A DNA stretch of 64,000 nt from Ananas comosus (taxonomy: Eukaryota; Streptophyta; Magnoliopsida; Poales; Bromeliaceae). The stretch lies in contig NC_033635.1 in the NCBI RefSeq assembly GCF_001540865.1, positions 1,822,916 through 1,886,915 of the forward strand, read 5' to 3'. The first letter of the stretch is position 1, and every line of letters starts with the position of its first letter. Position numbers and translations under genes: made by a program. A model generated the notes under the pieces. That model made no database searches. It had not been told where the DNA came from and was given only the letters and a program-made list of their open reading frames with translations. Below are positions 10,219 to 22,606 of this stretch, in pieces.

Positions 10219-12208
10219 TCAAAACTTGCCTCTCCTTCCCCGGCCTCGCCCTCCTTTCCCTCCCCACCGGCCCCCTCCACGTCCCCCCTTGTGATGCCCA
10301 CCGGCCTTCTTGCCATCGAACCCTTTGCCGCCACCAGAAGCTGATAAGGCCTTCATGTTCTCAGGCAAGGGGATTATATGATCAACACATTTGCGGAAGC
10401 TGAAATCATCCACGGATCCGTCAACTCGAAGGACGAAGAAGCAGCGGCTCTTCCATGTTGGGTGGTAACGGACCTGGAACGCTTCAATCCCTGCGCCGAT
10501 CTTCTTGTCTGGTTCTGCGTGGCCCTTCTTCAATAAGTCCAGCAACACCATGTGCTCATACTGAACATAGAAGAAAAATTCAATCCAGTAATTGTCAACC
10601 AAATACCTCAAGGCAAAACGAAACAGACTCACCATTGTCCGCTACTTAGCTTGCGTTTATATATGAGAAACATTTAGTAGTAGTAGAGAGAGTCTAAAGA
10701 AATAGGATAGACTTAAAAAGTGATTGTAGGTTGGAGAATACAGGAGAAGCAAAGTGCCTAGCACCGATGGGAAACTGGAAAATATAATATATCAACACTG
10801 ACAAAGGATATAATTTCACAAGACAACGATAGGTTCATATGTTAATTAACTCAATAGGAAGAGCACGATTCACTAACAATTTAAATAACCGGCAAATAAA
10901 AAAATGGCAGTAACACTGTCACCCTACCACCTATTGTGATGGGCACTTTTATCTTTATTTATAATAATACAAGCCACAAACTGCAGAGAACACAGATGAA
11001 ATTTTACTAGCAATCAGGTATAAGATCAGATATCTAAAAGAGTTCATAAAAACTTAAAAGACACAAAATCAATTTACTTCTCCCAGGTTAAAAGAGAAAT
11101 CCAGCTCATCGAGATTGTATATAGGATGGAAAAAAGAAGACCTTTAACAGATCATAATACCACAAACCTAAGATTTAACTAGGAGTTCTCTTAGTTCAGT
11201 CTAAGATTTGCAAGGCGCTTAAATATTTAGAAAACTAGAGGGCACAGAAATTTTCAGTTTCTCGTGAGTCGTGAATGAGATACCAAATAGATTCATCCTT
11301 AGATTAGCAACCGCTAATATTAAAAGTCACCGGCGAAAGAAAAAGGGTATACAATAGAATGAAAGACAAACAAAAGATGCAACAAATAGGTTTTCATTTC
11401 ATTCGACTATAGCCGAAGATGATTATCCCAAATTTTTAAATCCTGATCATCACCTTCCTTTTGACAAAGAAAGTTATCTAATTTCTCACAAGTTAACGAC
11501 ATACCATTAGACGAGTAATCCGCAATGAGTTAAACTTGGATTAATAAAAAACCGAGTAATCATCTACTCCTGAAAAACATAGCCCATGTAAAATTGAAAA
11601 TCCTAAATTAAATTATACACTACTTCACTATAACCATTAACATTAAACACTTCATCAAGCACAAATATAACACATTCAGAATAGTAAAATCAAAATTGAG
11701 GGAGAAAACAAGCAGAAGAAGAGTTTACCTTATTCACATCGAGATTCGGAGACCACGTGTGAAGGAGCTTGTAGAAGTAATCAAACATCTCCACCGATGA
11801 GCTAAACACCTTCGGCCCGAGATTCGCCGCGGTCGATTCCTTCTTCTCCTCCTCCCCCTCATCTTCCTCTTCTTCTTCTTCTTCTTCTTCCCCCTTCGCC
11901 TCCTCTCCTCCCTCTCCCTTCGCCTCCACCTTCTCGAGCCTCTCCTCCTCCACGGAGCTCTCCACCTTGGGCTTCTTCAAAGCCCCTTCTTCTCCCTCCT
12001 CTACTTCATCTCCCTCTTCTCTCTCCCTCTTCACCTCACCAACCCCATTCTCCTCAGGATCCTCGGCTCCACTGGGCTCGTCCTCTACCTTAACGGTAGG
12101 GTTTTGCGGATTCCCGGTTTCGACCTCCATGTCCACCACATCTCCTCCTGCATCGGAAGGCGCGTCTCCCCCGGTGGATTCGGGGATCTGCGGGGTCTCT
12201 TCCGCCAT
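10219..12208 (-). CDS. EMB514/DOMINO1-like nucleolar protein (DUF3223)
   Basis: Two exons, 11729-12208 and 10219-10560, join at phase 0 across a 1168 bp intron to give 273 residues. Residues 1-125 are strongly acidic, with a run of Glu/Asp encoded by a CTT/CCT repeat on the plus strand and a KKPK basic patch. Residues about 130-235 form the DUF3223 domain (VEMFDYFYKLLHTWSPNLDVNKYEHMVLLDLLKKGH, FQVRYHPTW, SRCFFVLRVDGS, DFSFRKCVDHIIPLP). The tail is an RGG-type Gly/Arg-rich segment. This is the layout of Arabidopsis EMB514/DOMINO1, a nuclear-nucleolar protein needed for embryo cell growth and thought to act in ribosome biogenesis. The same domain occurs in DCL and in the C-terminal regions of the Pol IV/V largest subunits, but the length and RGG tail favour EMB514. 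It is divergent from CutA across a short shared promoter. Confidence 0.88.
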
Positions 12209-12586
12209 GAACGAAGGATCGGGAGATCGAGAGAGACGATCGCCTCCAAAAGCCCTAGTGAGTCACTCTCTCTTCGCCCTCTCGCCTAGGTTTTCCGGTT
12301 TCCGCTCTTTTAATTGAGGGCTATATATGGGCCGAGTAATATTAAGCCCAAATTAGATTCGGAATTTGAGTTTTATTGGATATTCCATTAAGCCTAGAAA
12401 AGCCTATTAAGACCAAAAAGCCTATGCAGCCGAAGCCCGATAAGAGCCCGATAAGCCTATTCTACGGCGTAACGTTGCAGCAAAAGCCCGATAAGAGCAG
12501 CTTCAGCTTCTGAGCGAAGCTCCGAATCCATGAGCTAAAGCAATAAGTTACCCTTGCTTTATAATGACGAGAGAGAGAATAAGTAC
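12209..12586. promoter_or_regulatory. Shared divergent promoter of EMB514-like and CutA genes
   Basis: Only 378 bp separate the two start codons. The interval contains two site II-type motifs (TGGGCC at 12328-12333 and AGCCCA, the reverse of TGGGCT, at 12345-12350) and a repeated AAGCCCGATAAGAGCCCGATAAGCC-like block at about 12434-12500. Site II motifs are known from promoters of growth and translation genes in plants. Coordinated expression of the pair is inference. Confidence 0.55.
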
Positions 12587-15146
12587 ATGGCACTCCAAAA
12601 CATTTTTAGATCCCTCTCGATCTCGTCCCCTCCCCACCCTCGTCGACCCTCGTCCTCCCCCGCCCCATCCCTCCATTACCGAGCTCCTCTCGTTAGGGCT
12701 TTGTGCGTGCTAAGCATCGGCGCTCTCACCGCGCTCGCGTGCAAAACGGGGTGCGCTCACTCCCAACGCCGCCTCTCCTTTCTCGGGTAAAACCCTCGCC
12801 CCACGATCTCCTACCTCTTGTTGTTTCCTTACTCTTTTTTGGTCGCATTGTTCGCTTGATTCGTCTCTACTCGTCGATTTTTTGTTTAATTTGTAAAAAA
12901 AAATGGGGAGAATCTACACAACTGCATTGAAATTTGCCGTAGGCTCTGGGTTTGTGATGATCGGAGTAATCCTTTTGAGCCAGGGTTAATGTTGTATCTT
13001 GGGGATGATTGTGTTATAATGTGTTATGTGTAATTTGTGATAGTAATACTGTTGATCTCCCAAAAATGCTCTTTTTTTCTTCCGTAACAAGAAAAAAATT
13101 GGATGTTGAGTTCTAATTTGACTGTGATTGGTATCCCATGAGAAAGTTAATATTACACTGTCGAATTTATTATTCTCATCTTATTAGGGGTGATGTTATT
13201 TACCGAGCAGATTATGAATTTGGTCACTATACACTCTGTGAATTTGATTAAATTCAATGAATCTGATATGTAGCTTTGGCAATAATACTTCCCAAATAAT
13301 AAATGAGAAACTCAGTGCACGCTAGATTTCTGATTCTGATGATGTGTTCTATTTGCAAACTGCGCAGGTCAAGGTTTGGCACTCAAGCATCAGCCGCTGG
13401 AATGGCAGCCGAGTCCTCCACTGTCCCTTCTATAGTCGTCTATGTTACTGTTCCCAACAGAGAAGCAGGTCTATCTTTGCAATTTAATCTACTTTATATG
13501 TCTGTTGATTCCATAAGCTTAACACTAGACAGAAAGAAAGAGATTGAATAAACTATTCCGACATCAAAGAAACATATTGACAAGATATCCTGTCATCCAA
13601 ACAGGCCCTTAATGGATGGTACTTGATTGTTTTACCTTAGGTCATTGAAATATTTGATGATTTATTCAGGTTTATCTATAAGATGTGTTGGATTTTTTTT
13701 TTCTTCTCACAAATTAGAATGACAAGAATGATATAAAGTCACAAGCGAGTTGTACATTCATACGGTTCATCATCCCTCCATTATAGCACCAATAAATTTT
13801 TTGACAGAGTTATGTTGTGGTTCCTTCTTATGTGTATCAGTCCTTTAAGTTCAGTTAAAATACATATATTTGGTGCAGTCAATGTATCTAATATATGCTT
13901 GATCTTTCTCACTGTTCAACAATTTGTCTGACTGTCACCATCTCGGTGCAGGCAAGAAGCTTTCTGAGAGCATCATCAAGGAAAGGCTTGCTGCATGTGT
14001 CAATATAGTGCCAGGTAGGGACATAGTTCTGAACCGATTCATTTACACTTGTAAATCTTGACATTAGCACGTATGTACTATTTAATGTTCAATCTAATTT
14101 GTTTTGTTTTTGATTTTTTTTTTTTTTTAACTTTCATTCTGTTTTTATGTGATGGATTACTAGAATAACAATCAGATGATTGCCAATGGCATGCACTACA
14201 CGGCTTTTATTTTTTCCTCCACCGAGTTGTCTTTTACTTGCCCAATTGTAAGATTCCTGCAAACATAAATAAATTTGTTTTTTTCTTTTTGTTGGGGTGC
14301 GGGCTCCTCTTCTCCTTGCATGGTGTGATGTTTAATAACAAATGATAGAAACTGCTTTTCTAACAAAATCGGTGAGAAAGAGTGTTTAAGCTGCATTTTT
14401 TTTCCCCCAGCTTTTACTGATCATGCTATTATGATCCCTGAGCATGTCTATGTTTTATGGTTGCAGGAATCGAATCTATTTACTGGTGGGAGGGGAAGGT
14501 GAAGTTCTAAATCCAGAGAGAACATACTACAGTAGAAACAAATTGATAGTTTTACCACATTGTATTCTTAAGGCTTCTTAACAAGACTAACATTAAAGCA
14601 ATAACTTCATAATCAATACGCAAATAGATCAAGCATCGTTACATCACACTTAACAGAAAAGTTAAAAGGAACAATATGCATGATGAGTCAGCCGGAAATA
14701 CAAGCTTGTTCATGCTCTATGAACAACTAAAATCTGTCGTAACTTTGTATGATGAAAGACAGGTGCTGCCAAACACCTTGACAATCTTACTACATCAAAC
14801 ATATAATTTGCAGGTACAATCAGATTCTGAAGAATTACTTATTATCAAGACGAGGGAATCTCTTCTAGATGCTTTGACTGAACATGTTAAAGCCAACCAT
14901 GAATATGAGTAAGCTCCAATTCTTTTGCTGATTATCATCTCAAGCATCGATTTATCACATTATATAATGCATAAATTATTATAAGCTACATTTAAACAGT
15001 TAAATGTTGTTTTCAATGTCTAATGCTTGCTAATTGACGTTAACTTGAGATGTCCAAACAGGGTCCCCGAAGTCATAGCATTGCCAATAAATGGCGGTAA
15101 TCTCAAGTACTTGGAATGGCTTAAAAACAGTACCAGGGAGAAATGA
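12587..15146 (+). CDS. CUTA: CutA-type divalent-cation-tolerance protein, organelle-targeted
   Basis: Six exons (12587-12786, 13368-13468, 13952-14014, 14467-14498, 14814-14908, 15062-15146) close in phase to 191 residues. Residues about 1-75 are Ser/Arg/Ala-rich, consistent with a transit peptide like that of plant CutA1. The rest is a complete CutA domain: VPSIVVYVTVPNREAGKKL, then IIKERLAACVNIVPGIESIYWWEGK, EELLIIKTRESLLDALTEHV, HEYEVPEVIALPINGG and YLEWL. CutA is a small trimeric ferredoxin-like-fold protein that binds copper in plants. Its biological role is still unsettled. The fourth exon is only 32 bp. An upstream in-frame ATG exists at 12554, but 12587 starts the more typical leader. 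Downstream lies a Helitron, about 290 bp past the stop. Confidence 0.93.
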
Positions 15147-15435
15147 GGCAGTGAGACAAGAGAAGCATTAAGAAAATCTATCGAGTTTGTTGTGTATTGC
15201 ACTATTGCTGCACTTCATGTATTTGGGTACCTTAAAGCTGAGTTTTTAAGTACTGGACAGTCTTCCATCATCCTGTATCCTGTTTGGCATAATAGTATGT
15301 GGCATGTACATATTCAAACTATGCAGCTGTCTTAAGACGATCATCGAATGCTATGAAGTAGCTGGACTCTAGAGTTGCACAGTTACAGCAGTTGTTTGTT
15401 GTTGGAATTGGAGCAGCTTTAATTGCTCTCTCATT
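15147..15435. other. CutA 3' untranslated region and short spacer
   Basis: This stretch runs from the CutA stop codon to the Helitron boundary and probably includes the CutA 3' UTR. No second gene was seen. Confidence 0.5.
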
Positions 15436-15879
15436 TCTATTATTATTATCTATAACCTCTATTAATCCCCCTAATTTTTTGTCCACGTGGCAACATTAGG
15501 CTAATTCAACTTTGGTGGTCCCTACATGTCATCTTAAAATATTCAATCTAGGCTAATTCAATCCCACGTCATCAAGCCCCTTCGTCCCCGCCTCTTCGAT
15601 CGCTCCCTGATTCCCACCGCTTCGATCGCTGCCCCGCCTCTTCGAACCCCCCCTGCACAACCACCTCTTCAATCCTTCCTCCGCTACTTCGAACCCTCCC
15701 CCACAACCGCCTCTTCAATCATTTCGTTTTTTTTTTCTCTCCGCCTTGCCCCTCGCCCCTCTCTCTCTCCCCCTCCGATCCCGCGGCGCGATCTTCGCCG
15801 GGATTCGCAGCGGGGGGAGAGGAAGGCGGCGTCGTTGAGGGGGTGGTGATCGAGGGAGAGTGATATCTTCTTCTTCGAT

Positions 15880-16095
15880 CCTTTCTCCAACGGCGAGCGA
15901 TGGCGATGGGAGGGATCTCAGGGAGGAAGATGAAGAGAACGATGATAATGGTGAGAACGCAGGGGAGGAAGAGGACACGTACTTGAGCGACGGTGTAGAA
16001 GAGGAGGACGACGACTCCGACTTCGGGGAGAACATCCTCAACGGCCTCGAAGACTCCGCCGTGGTCGAGGATTGTTCCCGGTCCGTCTCCACGGT
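15880..16095 (+). pseudogene. Captured acidic coding fragment, family unknown
   Basis: An open frame rich in Glu, Asp and Ser (for example GENAGEEEDTYLSDGVEEED) starts with no good ATG in frame and ends near a potential donor after 16094. A 33-bp exon-like piece at 16318-16350 between AG and GT follows. I cannot assign either to a family. They may be one or two host-gene fragments carried by the Helitron. Confidence 0.4.
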
Positions 16096-16419
16096 GCGAT
16101 CACGAAACCCAAACCCTAATCTCCTCCTCATCCTCTTCAGTCGTGTTGCTCGAATAAAATTTGTGTTGTGTTCTTTTGTATAAATTTCCTGTTTGGATCG
16201 CGCCTAACGCTATCGATTGATGTGTCGTGAGTGTCGGAGCTCGATTGCGAATTGTTCGATTGTGCACTGTTTCGGGATTGTGCCTGACCGATTTTTCCTC
16301 TCTGATTATTTCACAGGTTATCACAAAGGAGTATGTTTTAGTGGCGCAGGTAACCCAATGTTTCCTTTTTGTTTGTTTTTTTGTTTTTCATCTTAGGTTT
16401 ATATTGTTCCTTTTTTAAA

Positions 16420-16539
16420 GCACGCCATGGGCCACGCAGCAACGCCAAGCTTACCTATGGCCGATCCTACATCATAATCGCATACTACGTCCTACTCTGG
16501 GTTGTTAGCGTTCTCAATGTCCTATGATACGTCATCCAG
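16420..16539 (+). pseudogene. Captured membrane-protein fragment (possibly CAND2-like)
   Basis: An exon-like stretch ending at a GTATGA donor encodes AKLTYGRSYIIIAYYVLLW followed by VVSVLNVL, then an in-frame TGA. The hydrophobic run looks like a transmembrane segment, and its GRSYIIIAYY-LLW pattern recalls plant candidate seven-transmembrane receptors of the CAND2 type. That assignment is from memory and weak. Confidence 0.35.
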
Positions 16540-17035
16540 GTATGACACAATTCCCTTCTTCTTGCTACGTTGAACATTCCAGGGTTTTCTCGATTCAATC
16601 TGTTTAAGAATAGGCCTGTTTCGGGAGCTACGTGTTAATTAATTAATTATTAGGTTTTCCACCTTCAAAGATCGTTTTTTATTAGAATATTGTCTATTGG
16701 AATATTCCTTATTGATTATGATCGCTAACTCTATTGCTCATGTATGAAAATATTTTCATTGGTTGAATTGGATCGTATTCTAGGTAGCTTTTTCGCTTAT
16801 ATGTTGTTACTTCTTCTCACTTTTGTGCGACTTGAACTTAATTTTTTGAATACTAATATACAAGCCCTTTTAATGCATTAGCTTTTAATGCAATAGACAG
16901 CTGCCAGAATTATCACTGTTTCCTCATTCTTTTTTATATTAGTTTTCATATACATTTCATCAGCTAGACATAGTATTTCTAATTCTAACATAACAAGTTC
17001 ATGTATTAAACAATTACCTTTAAATTTTCACCCAG

Positions 17036-17286
17036 AAACCAGGGGGAATCATTGCTCTTCTGGACGAGACTTGGTATGTATGCTTACATATTTGCTGCTT
17101 CTTCATTTTCATCAAATATTCATATTAGCTTTATCCTAACTATATTGATTGTCTTTTGCAGTATGCTACCAAGATCAACTCATGAAACATTTGCCCAGAA
17201 GTTATATCAAACATTTAAAGATCATCCACGCTTTAGCAAGCCTAAATTTTCAGTCTGGCTTCACCATCCATCATTATGCTGGTGAT
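17036..17286 (+). pseudogene. Captured myosin motor-domain fragment (two exons)
   Basis: Exon 17036-17073 encodes [12 protein letters not shown]. Exon 17162-17286 continues with [20 protein letters not shown], then KPK, and after a frame disruption FTIHHYAGD. Both match the conserved region of plant class VIII/XI myosin heads, and the intron between them has intact GT-AG ends. The loss of a few bases after KPKFS breaks the frame before the HYAGDV motif, so the fragment cannot encode a working motor. Confidence 0.85.
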
Positions 17287-17678
17287 GTAAGCCTTTTTTT
17301 AATTTTTTTTCCTGTTTTAACCCCCTTTGTTTTTTTGCTTCATTTGCCTCCATAATTTGATGGCCCCAGGCTAAGAGATTGTAGGGCTTTATTTCTGATG
17401 CTTGAGCACAAGCATTGTGCTCATTCCTGGCCCAGTTCTTTGACTAGAGGGTTAGAACCAGGTGATAAGCGATTGCATTTTTCGCAGAAGACAACTTGCT
17501 GACACTTCTTCAATAATTTAATTATTTTGAATCGAAACCCTTAACTAATATATTGTTTAGTATAAGAATGTGTTTTTATGGTCATGTAAGACGAGGTATT
17601 AAGAAACAGAACATCATTAACATTGTGTTCTGCTCAATGGAATAAGAAACTTCGCTTTTCATTTTTGTCTTATTGCAG

Positions 17679-18057
17679 GGCTACGTTATATTGGATCTAA
17701 TTTGTCATGTATTCTGGACGAGAATTATCAGCCTCCTGTCGACTTCAATATCATTTTCCCTGCAATGCTTGAACTTGCCATCGATTTGGGTTTAGACATT
17801 CCCATAAGTCAGCATGCTATTTAGGATATTCTTTGCCTTCGAGATTTAGAATTGAAAAGGTCAGGCGCGATGGTTATTCCAATGTAAATTTTGTGTGAAT
17901 CTTCTATCATCAAATTTCACTCAGTATACAAATTTTTTTTTGTAATTGACATTTATGTTGTGATACGTATATTGATTTTTTAGGGATTCTGCACACAATT
18001 CTGAGGGACGAAAAGCATACATGGCATATGTATCCCAAGGATTAGAATATTTCTAAG
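17679..18057 (+). pseudogene. Captured ent-kaurene-synthase-like fragment (two exons)
   Basis: Exon 17679-17859 encodes YIGSNLSCILDENYQPPVDF, then IIFPAMLELAIDLGLDIPIS, an in-frame TAG (17822-17824) and LRDLELKR. Exon 17984 onward encodes DSAHNSEGRKAYMAYVSQGL and soon meets a stop. This is the N-terminal alpha-domain region of plant ent-kaurene synthase and kaurene-synthase-like diterpene synthases, far from the catalytic DDxxD motif. With stops and only two exons it is a dead fragment. Confidence 0.8.
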
Positions 18058-18189
18058 AGTCTATTTTATATTATAAAATAATGGTGAATGAGTATATTAC
18101 TATCTAAACATTTCTTTTCACAATTTTCACTCAACATCTTCAGTTTGTTTTGTATTTTGCCCGCCGCATCGCGCGGGTTACTACACTAG

Positions 18190-18960
18190 TTATTATTATT
18201 TTTGTTATATGTTGTCGTTTGTAGTCATGTCTTAGACGCTGTTGTACGCCAAAGCTTAACCTCTTGATAATGTAGAAAAGTATGCGTGAGATGCTGCTCG
18301 ACGTCTAACTTCCACAAGCAGTCTCCAGTGTAGTGGCCAGAAAAAGTGCCAATTGAAAAAGCTTAAGCTACGCGAGATTTTGATACAAAAATTTTATTGA
18401 TACCGCACGCTGTTTACCCTTGTAGATCATAGTTGCTAACAAAAGATCTATAAAAGAAGAACAAAGGAAACTGTACCACGAGAACAAGGGTGTAACACAC
18501 AACCAACTACTATGCCCTTGACTTCATTGAGTACGATGCCCTTGACTTTATTCACTTATTTGAGTACTTACTGCTAAGAAAGTGTTGTGTTTACTATCTC
18601 ATTTTCGATACAATCTAACAAGTTCCATAACGCATATGGATAGTTCCTATTCCGTCTTTGTTAGTTCACATGAACTTCAGCTTTAGAAAATGGGAACTTC
18701 TACCTCTCGAGTTTGCGTCAGAATAACTCGGAAGAGGCAGAGAACACACAAAATCCACAGCAAGAGAAGATGAAACATCAGTTGGCTGGGAGCTTTCATC
18801 AAAGACGACCACTAATCAACGTGTAATGATCAGACAATTTCCTCTTCAGAGTAAAGTCTTCATCCTTCTAGGGCCATATATTGGCTAGCATAAGAGCAAA
18901 TCGTGAAGTTTCGATCCCTTGCCATGGTCACAAGACAAATTTCCAAGGTGATCAGAATCC
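18190..18960. other. Spacer and probable 3' UTR of the SEC12-like gene
   Basis: The sequence between the Helitron end and the stop codon of the minus-strand SEC12-like gene shows no gene. The part near 18700-18960 probably forms that gene's 3' untranslated region. Confidence 0.5.
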
Positions 18961-21900
18961 TTAAAGGGTTTGCTTCGACTTCATGAAATATACCAGAATA
19001 GCAAGTATAATAACCAGAATAATAATCCACGCACTAAAGCCTGCGGAAGCAACAACAGCACACTCACATAAGATTCAGAAAGAAATACAAACAGTATAAC
19101 AAGGACGGATATAATCTGGGCCTACCATTACTCTTCCTGGTTTCAATGGTTGTCACCCTTGCAGTGGAGTCAAAAGATGAAGACAGTAATGCCCTGAGCA
19201 CATGAACAACATCATAAACTGCATGCCATCATCTAAAGCTTCTTATAAGATCAGATAATATTAGCCAATTGTTGAGTCAATAGATTATAAAGCGGGAAAT
19301 AAAAAGAAAATAACCTTGAATCATGGGAGAAAACCAATGCGGTCACAATGCCAAGGTGTGCTTTTTTAACTCTTGTCTGCACCTGCATATTTGCGGAGGA
19401 TAGAACTTCGATACTCCCTTCGGTTGTCCCACTGTATCATGCAATAGTTTAAATACATGAGTTATTCTAATGGACTGAAAGGAAAAGGAGCAGTGGGCTG
19501 CAAATAGGAAGTACTATAAGTCAGCAGAAATATGTAAGCAGCTACTTGCTGTTCCTGATGATAAGGATTTCTGCTCGAACTCTATTTATTACAACAATAT
19601 ATGATATAGTAGCTCAAATGATTGATCAAGTGGCCCAAGGAGAGAAGGAAAACAAAACAAAATGAGGTTTTGAGACCTTTCAGTTATTTGTTTGGGAATA
19701 AGTTCAAAAATTATATGGCATTTTGTAGTGGAATATAGCAAACAAAATAATAATGCAACACAACAAAATGCATCCGTTTAGGTTGACTTGAGGGAGCATG
19801 CCAGGTTTGTGCGTAGACTAAATTACTTACATCGCCATGAGTTTACCATCAGATGATATATTAAATGCAGAAATTGGGTCACGGACTATCCTCTTTGTTC
19901 CAATTCTCTTCCATGAGGTAGTATTCCAAGAGATTATTTTTCCTTGATCACCTGTAAATCCAAGTTATTGCCCTTCAAATGGCAGACTAAATGAACTTAA
20001 TTGATAAGCAGCAACTTCAGGATTATATTATTATTGTTGTTGATAAGTAGCAACTTCAGGATTACATTACTAATGTTGAAATTTTGGGATGAAAAATGAA
20101 ATGAAAGATTGAACTTTTAAAAATAAATTTGTAATTTAACCTTAAAACAAATAATAGATTTCCCTTGATTTTTAAAGTATTACCATGCATTGCAGTGACA
20201 AAGAGGACCTGACTATCAGCTCTGCTGCGAGAGAACCTGCAGAAGCTGAAAATTTCGCCCTGGACAGGTATATATTTTAGATATACATATATTTAAGATA
20301 TTTTAGACATACATATATTTAAGAGTATGGTTACAATGAATTAGAAGTACTAAAGAGAACTTACATCTTCTCTTGATAGATTGGCTACAACCTTTGATGA
20401 TGCTAAATCCCAAACCTTGCACGGGCCGCTGTTCCTCAGTGATGCAAGAAACTTTCCATCAGAACTGCAGGAAATGGATCAAAACAGACAAAAGCAAATA
20501 GTTCCACATTAGGATACCAAGTCCAGGTTGTAACACAACCAAGAAAAAGGTGCTTGACTGCAGAGTAATGATATCCACCTAACTAATACTGCAACCAGAT
20601 TAAAGTGCTTGTTTGACTTAACCTCTGGAACAGCTTCTCTACTCCAAGAAGCATCAAACCAGATGATTGGAAGACAAAAAATCTGGAGCTCTTGCTGGTA
20701 AGGAAGCTAAAATGAGCTTCTTGACCCAAGATCAGAAGCTAAAGTCGAAGAGTTTGCTTCTGCTGCAATAAAGAACTATTGGGATGAGGGTAGAGAGGTG
20801 CTAACAAAAGCTATTGGTGTCTTTTCAAACAGCTCCCCTCAGCGAGCACATCTGCAAAAGCCTCAGCCAGGCCAAACAGGCACAAAAGGTGGAAGAGATC
20901 TCAATAACAATTGGGTCAGAAGAGTGACAGATGAATGAAACTCCAAAGTGATACTCCCTCCCAGATCTAATTTTCATCTATTTTCTTGATCACGTTGCAG
21001 TATCAGCTAGGAGCATAGCTTTGTTCCATAAACTGTGAAAAACATAAATCCTCCACCTGAAATCCAAATCCTTCACAGTTGTATTAGCAACAGTTTCTTC
21101 AAGAACACTTTCCATACTGGGCCATTTGAAGACCATCAAACGCCCGTCCTACATAGGTCAAAGCCAAGACTGATGGGCATATAAACAACTTAAATGAAAG
21201 GCAGAGTAAACATAATGGTATCAATTTTGACATGAAATATTTAAAGTAAAATATTCAAAAGGTCGTATTGATGAAAGTAAGTTTCATATTGGCTGCTGAA
21301 GCATATCAAATGTGCAAATGCTGTGACCCAGCAAACATCAAAGATAAGATAATCAATAGCCTTGTGTTTTTCATCAACATTTTCTGAAAAATTGAGATTT
21401 CTATTTGTGAAATACTCATGCTGAAAAAAATAACTGCAAATGATTTTGTCTACCTCACTACCAGTTGCAAGTATTGAACCTTCTTCGTTGAAGGATAATG
21501 CCAACTGCAAACCACCATCTTCCAGATTTTCTAATGTCTCTCCCGGAGATCTCAGAGACAGAGTTTCCTCACTTTCTGAAAAGTCCCATTTAAACAACCT
21601 AAAGCACTATTATTAGTAATATCACCGGAATATTGAGAGAGAAAAACATCAATGAAGTTTTTCTCCACATACAGAAACATTAAAAAAATAAGAGTCCATT
21701 TTACACAACATAAAATAGTATAGGCAAAGCCAGGATTTTCACTTTGAAGGGCCAATTGTTTTGAGTGTTATTAATTTAGATTAAGGTCAGATATAAATGA
21801 GATTTGTACCCTCAATCCTATTGTGATGGATTCTTGGCACTAATCATAGAAGAATTACATACAAAATGAAAATTGAGAGGATTATATTCTTTTTATTCAA

Positions 21901-22606
21901 GAGAGTTTTCAGCATTTACCCTTCCTTATATCACTAAAATGGAAACTTACTGAGAGTATATTCTCTATCATTAGGACTGAAGCTGAAGCAATCCTGAGAT
22001 AACCCTACATTTTAAGACAATAAAAAGTACCCCGCAAGAGAGAAACTATACCACCACTAAGTACTAAAGCAAGATTTGGCGTAAATAACCATCAAACACT
22101 CAATATTTACGTGTAAAGCCCGATCAAAACAAACACCTGCAATTCTTTGGAAATGAGCAGATGATGCCATCACCACCCGGATGCACCGCCATCCTATATG
22201 GCACATCGGCGTCAGTTCCCATCCTAAACACCTGGATCAATGGGAAACATATCAAAATTGAGGCTCATGTCAGTGAGATTTGCACATAAACAAGAAGAAG
22301 GGCTTCTACCGGTTGATCAGAAAGGGATCGGGAGCGGAGATCGAAGTGGGAGACGACAAGGGCGTTGGGAACCCCACTACGCCCCTCGCCGCCGCCTCCG
22401 CCGAGCGTCACAAGTAAACGATCGCCCTTATGACGCGGCAGAGATGGATCTCCTCCGCCGCCTCCTTCTCCTCTCTTGTCGTTGTCGTGGTCGTCGTCGG
22501 CGGCGGCGGCGGCGGAGATCTGGGAGAGGGGGACCCAAGCGGCGCAGTAGATGGGAAAGCCGTAGGTCTTCGAACAGGGCGGGATCTCCCGACGCCCCCT
22601 CGCCAT
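18961..22606 (-). CDS. PHF1: SEC12-like WD40 protein, PHF1 type
   Basis: Ten exons on the minus strand (22310-22606, 22137-22231, 21454-21598, 21057-21148, 20365-20464, 20184-20259, 19831-19951, 19315-19431, 19126-19193, 18961-19040) close in phase to 396 residues. Arabidopsis PHF1 has about 398. The N-terminus (CSKTYGFPIYCAAWVP) and the MGTDADVPYRMAVHPGGDGI motif, WD40 blades such as LALSFNEEGSILATGS, and a single C-terminal membrane anchor (about residues 374-390, AWIIILVIILAILVYF) define the family. PHF1 is an ER membrane protein needed for ER exit of PHT1 phosphate transporters. It is related to the SAR1 exchange factor SEC12, and a plain SEC12-like (STL2P) identity is the alternative. 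Residues about 35-75 are low-complexity and GC-rich. Confidence 0.9.

Larger units (their letters stand above)
15436..18189 (+). mobile_element. Gene-capturing Helitron (about 2.75 kb)
   Basis: The left end TCTATTATTATTATC, then CTCTATTAATCC and TTGTCCACGTGGCAAC, matches the 5' ends of the other two Helitrons here. The right end is a textbook Helitron 3' end: a CCCGCCGCATCGCGCGGG hairpin followed 8 bases later by CTAG (18186-18189) and a T flank. The 5' flank is T rather than the expected A, so that boundary is approximate. Inside, all in the same orientation, are an acidic low-complexity reading frame (about 15880-16095), a membrane-protein fragment, two myosin exons with their intron, and two terpene synthase exons with their intron. 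No Rep/helicase gene is present, so the element is non-autonomous. Retained introns show DNA-level capture. Confidence 0.8.
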
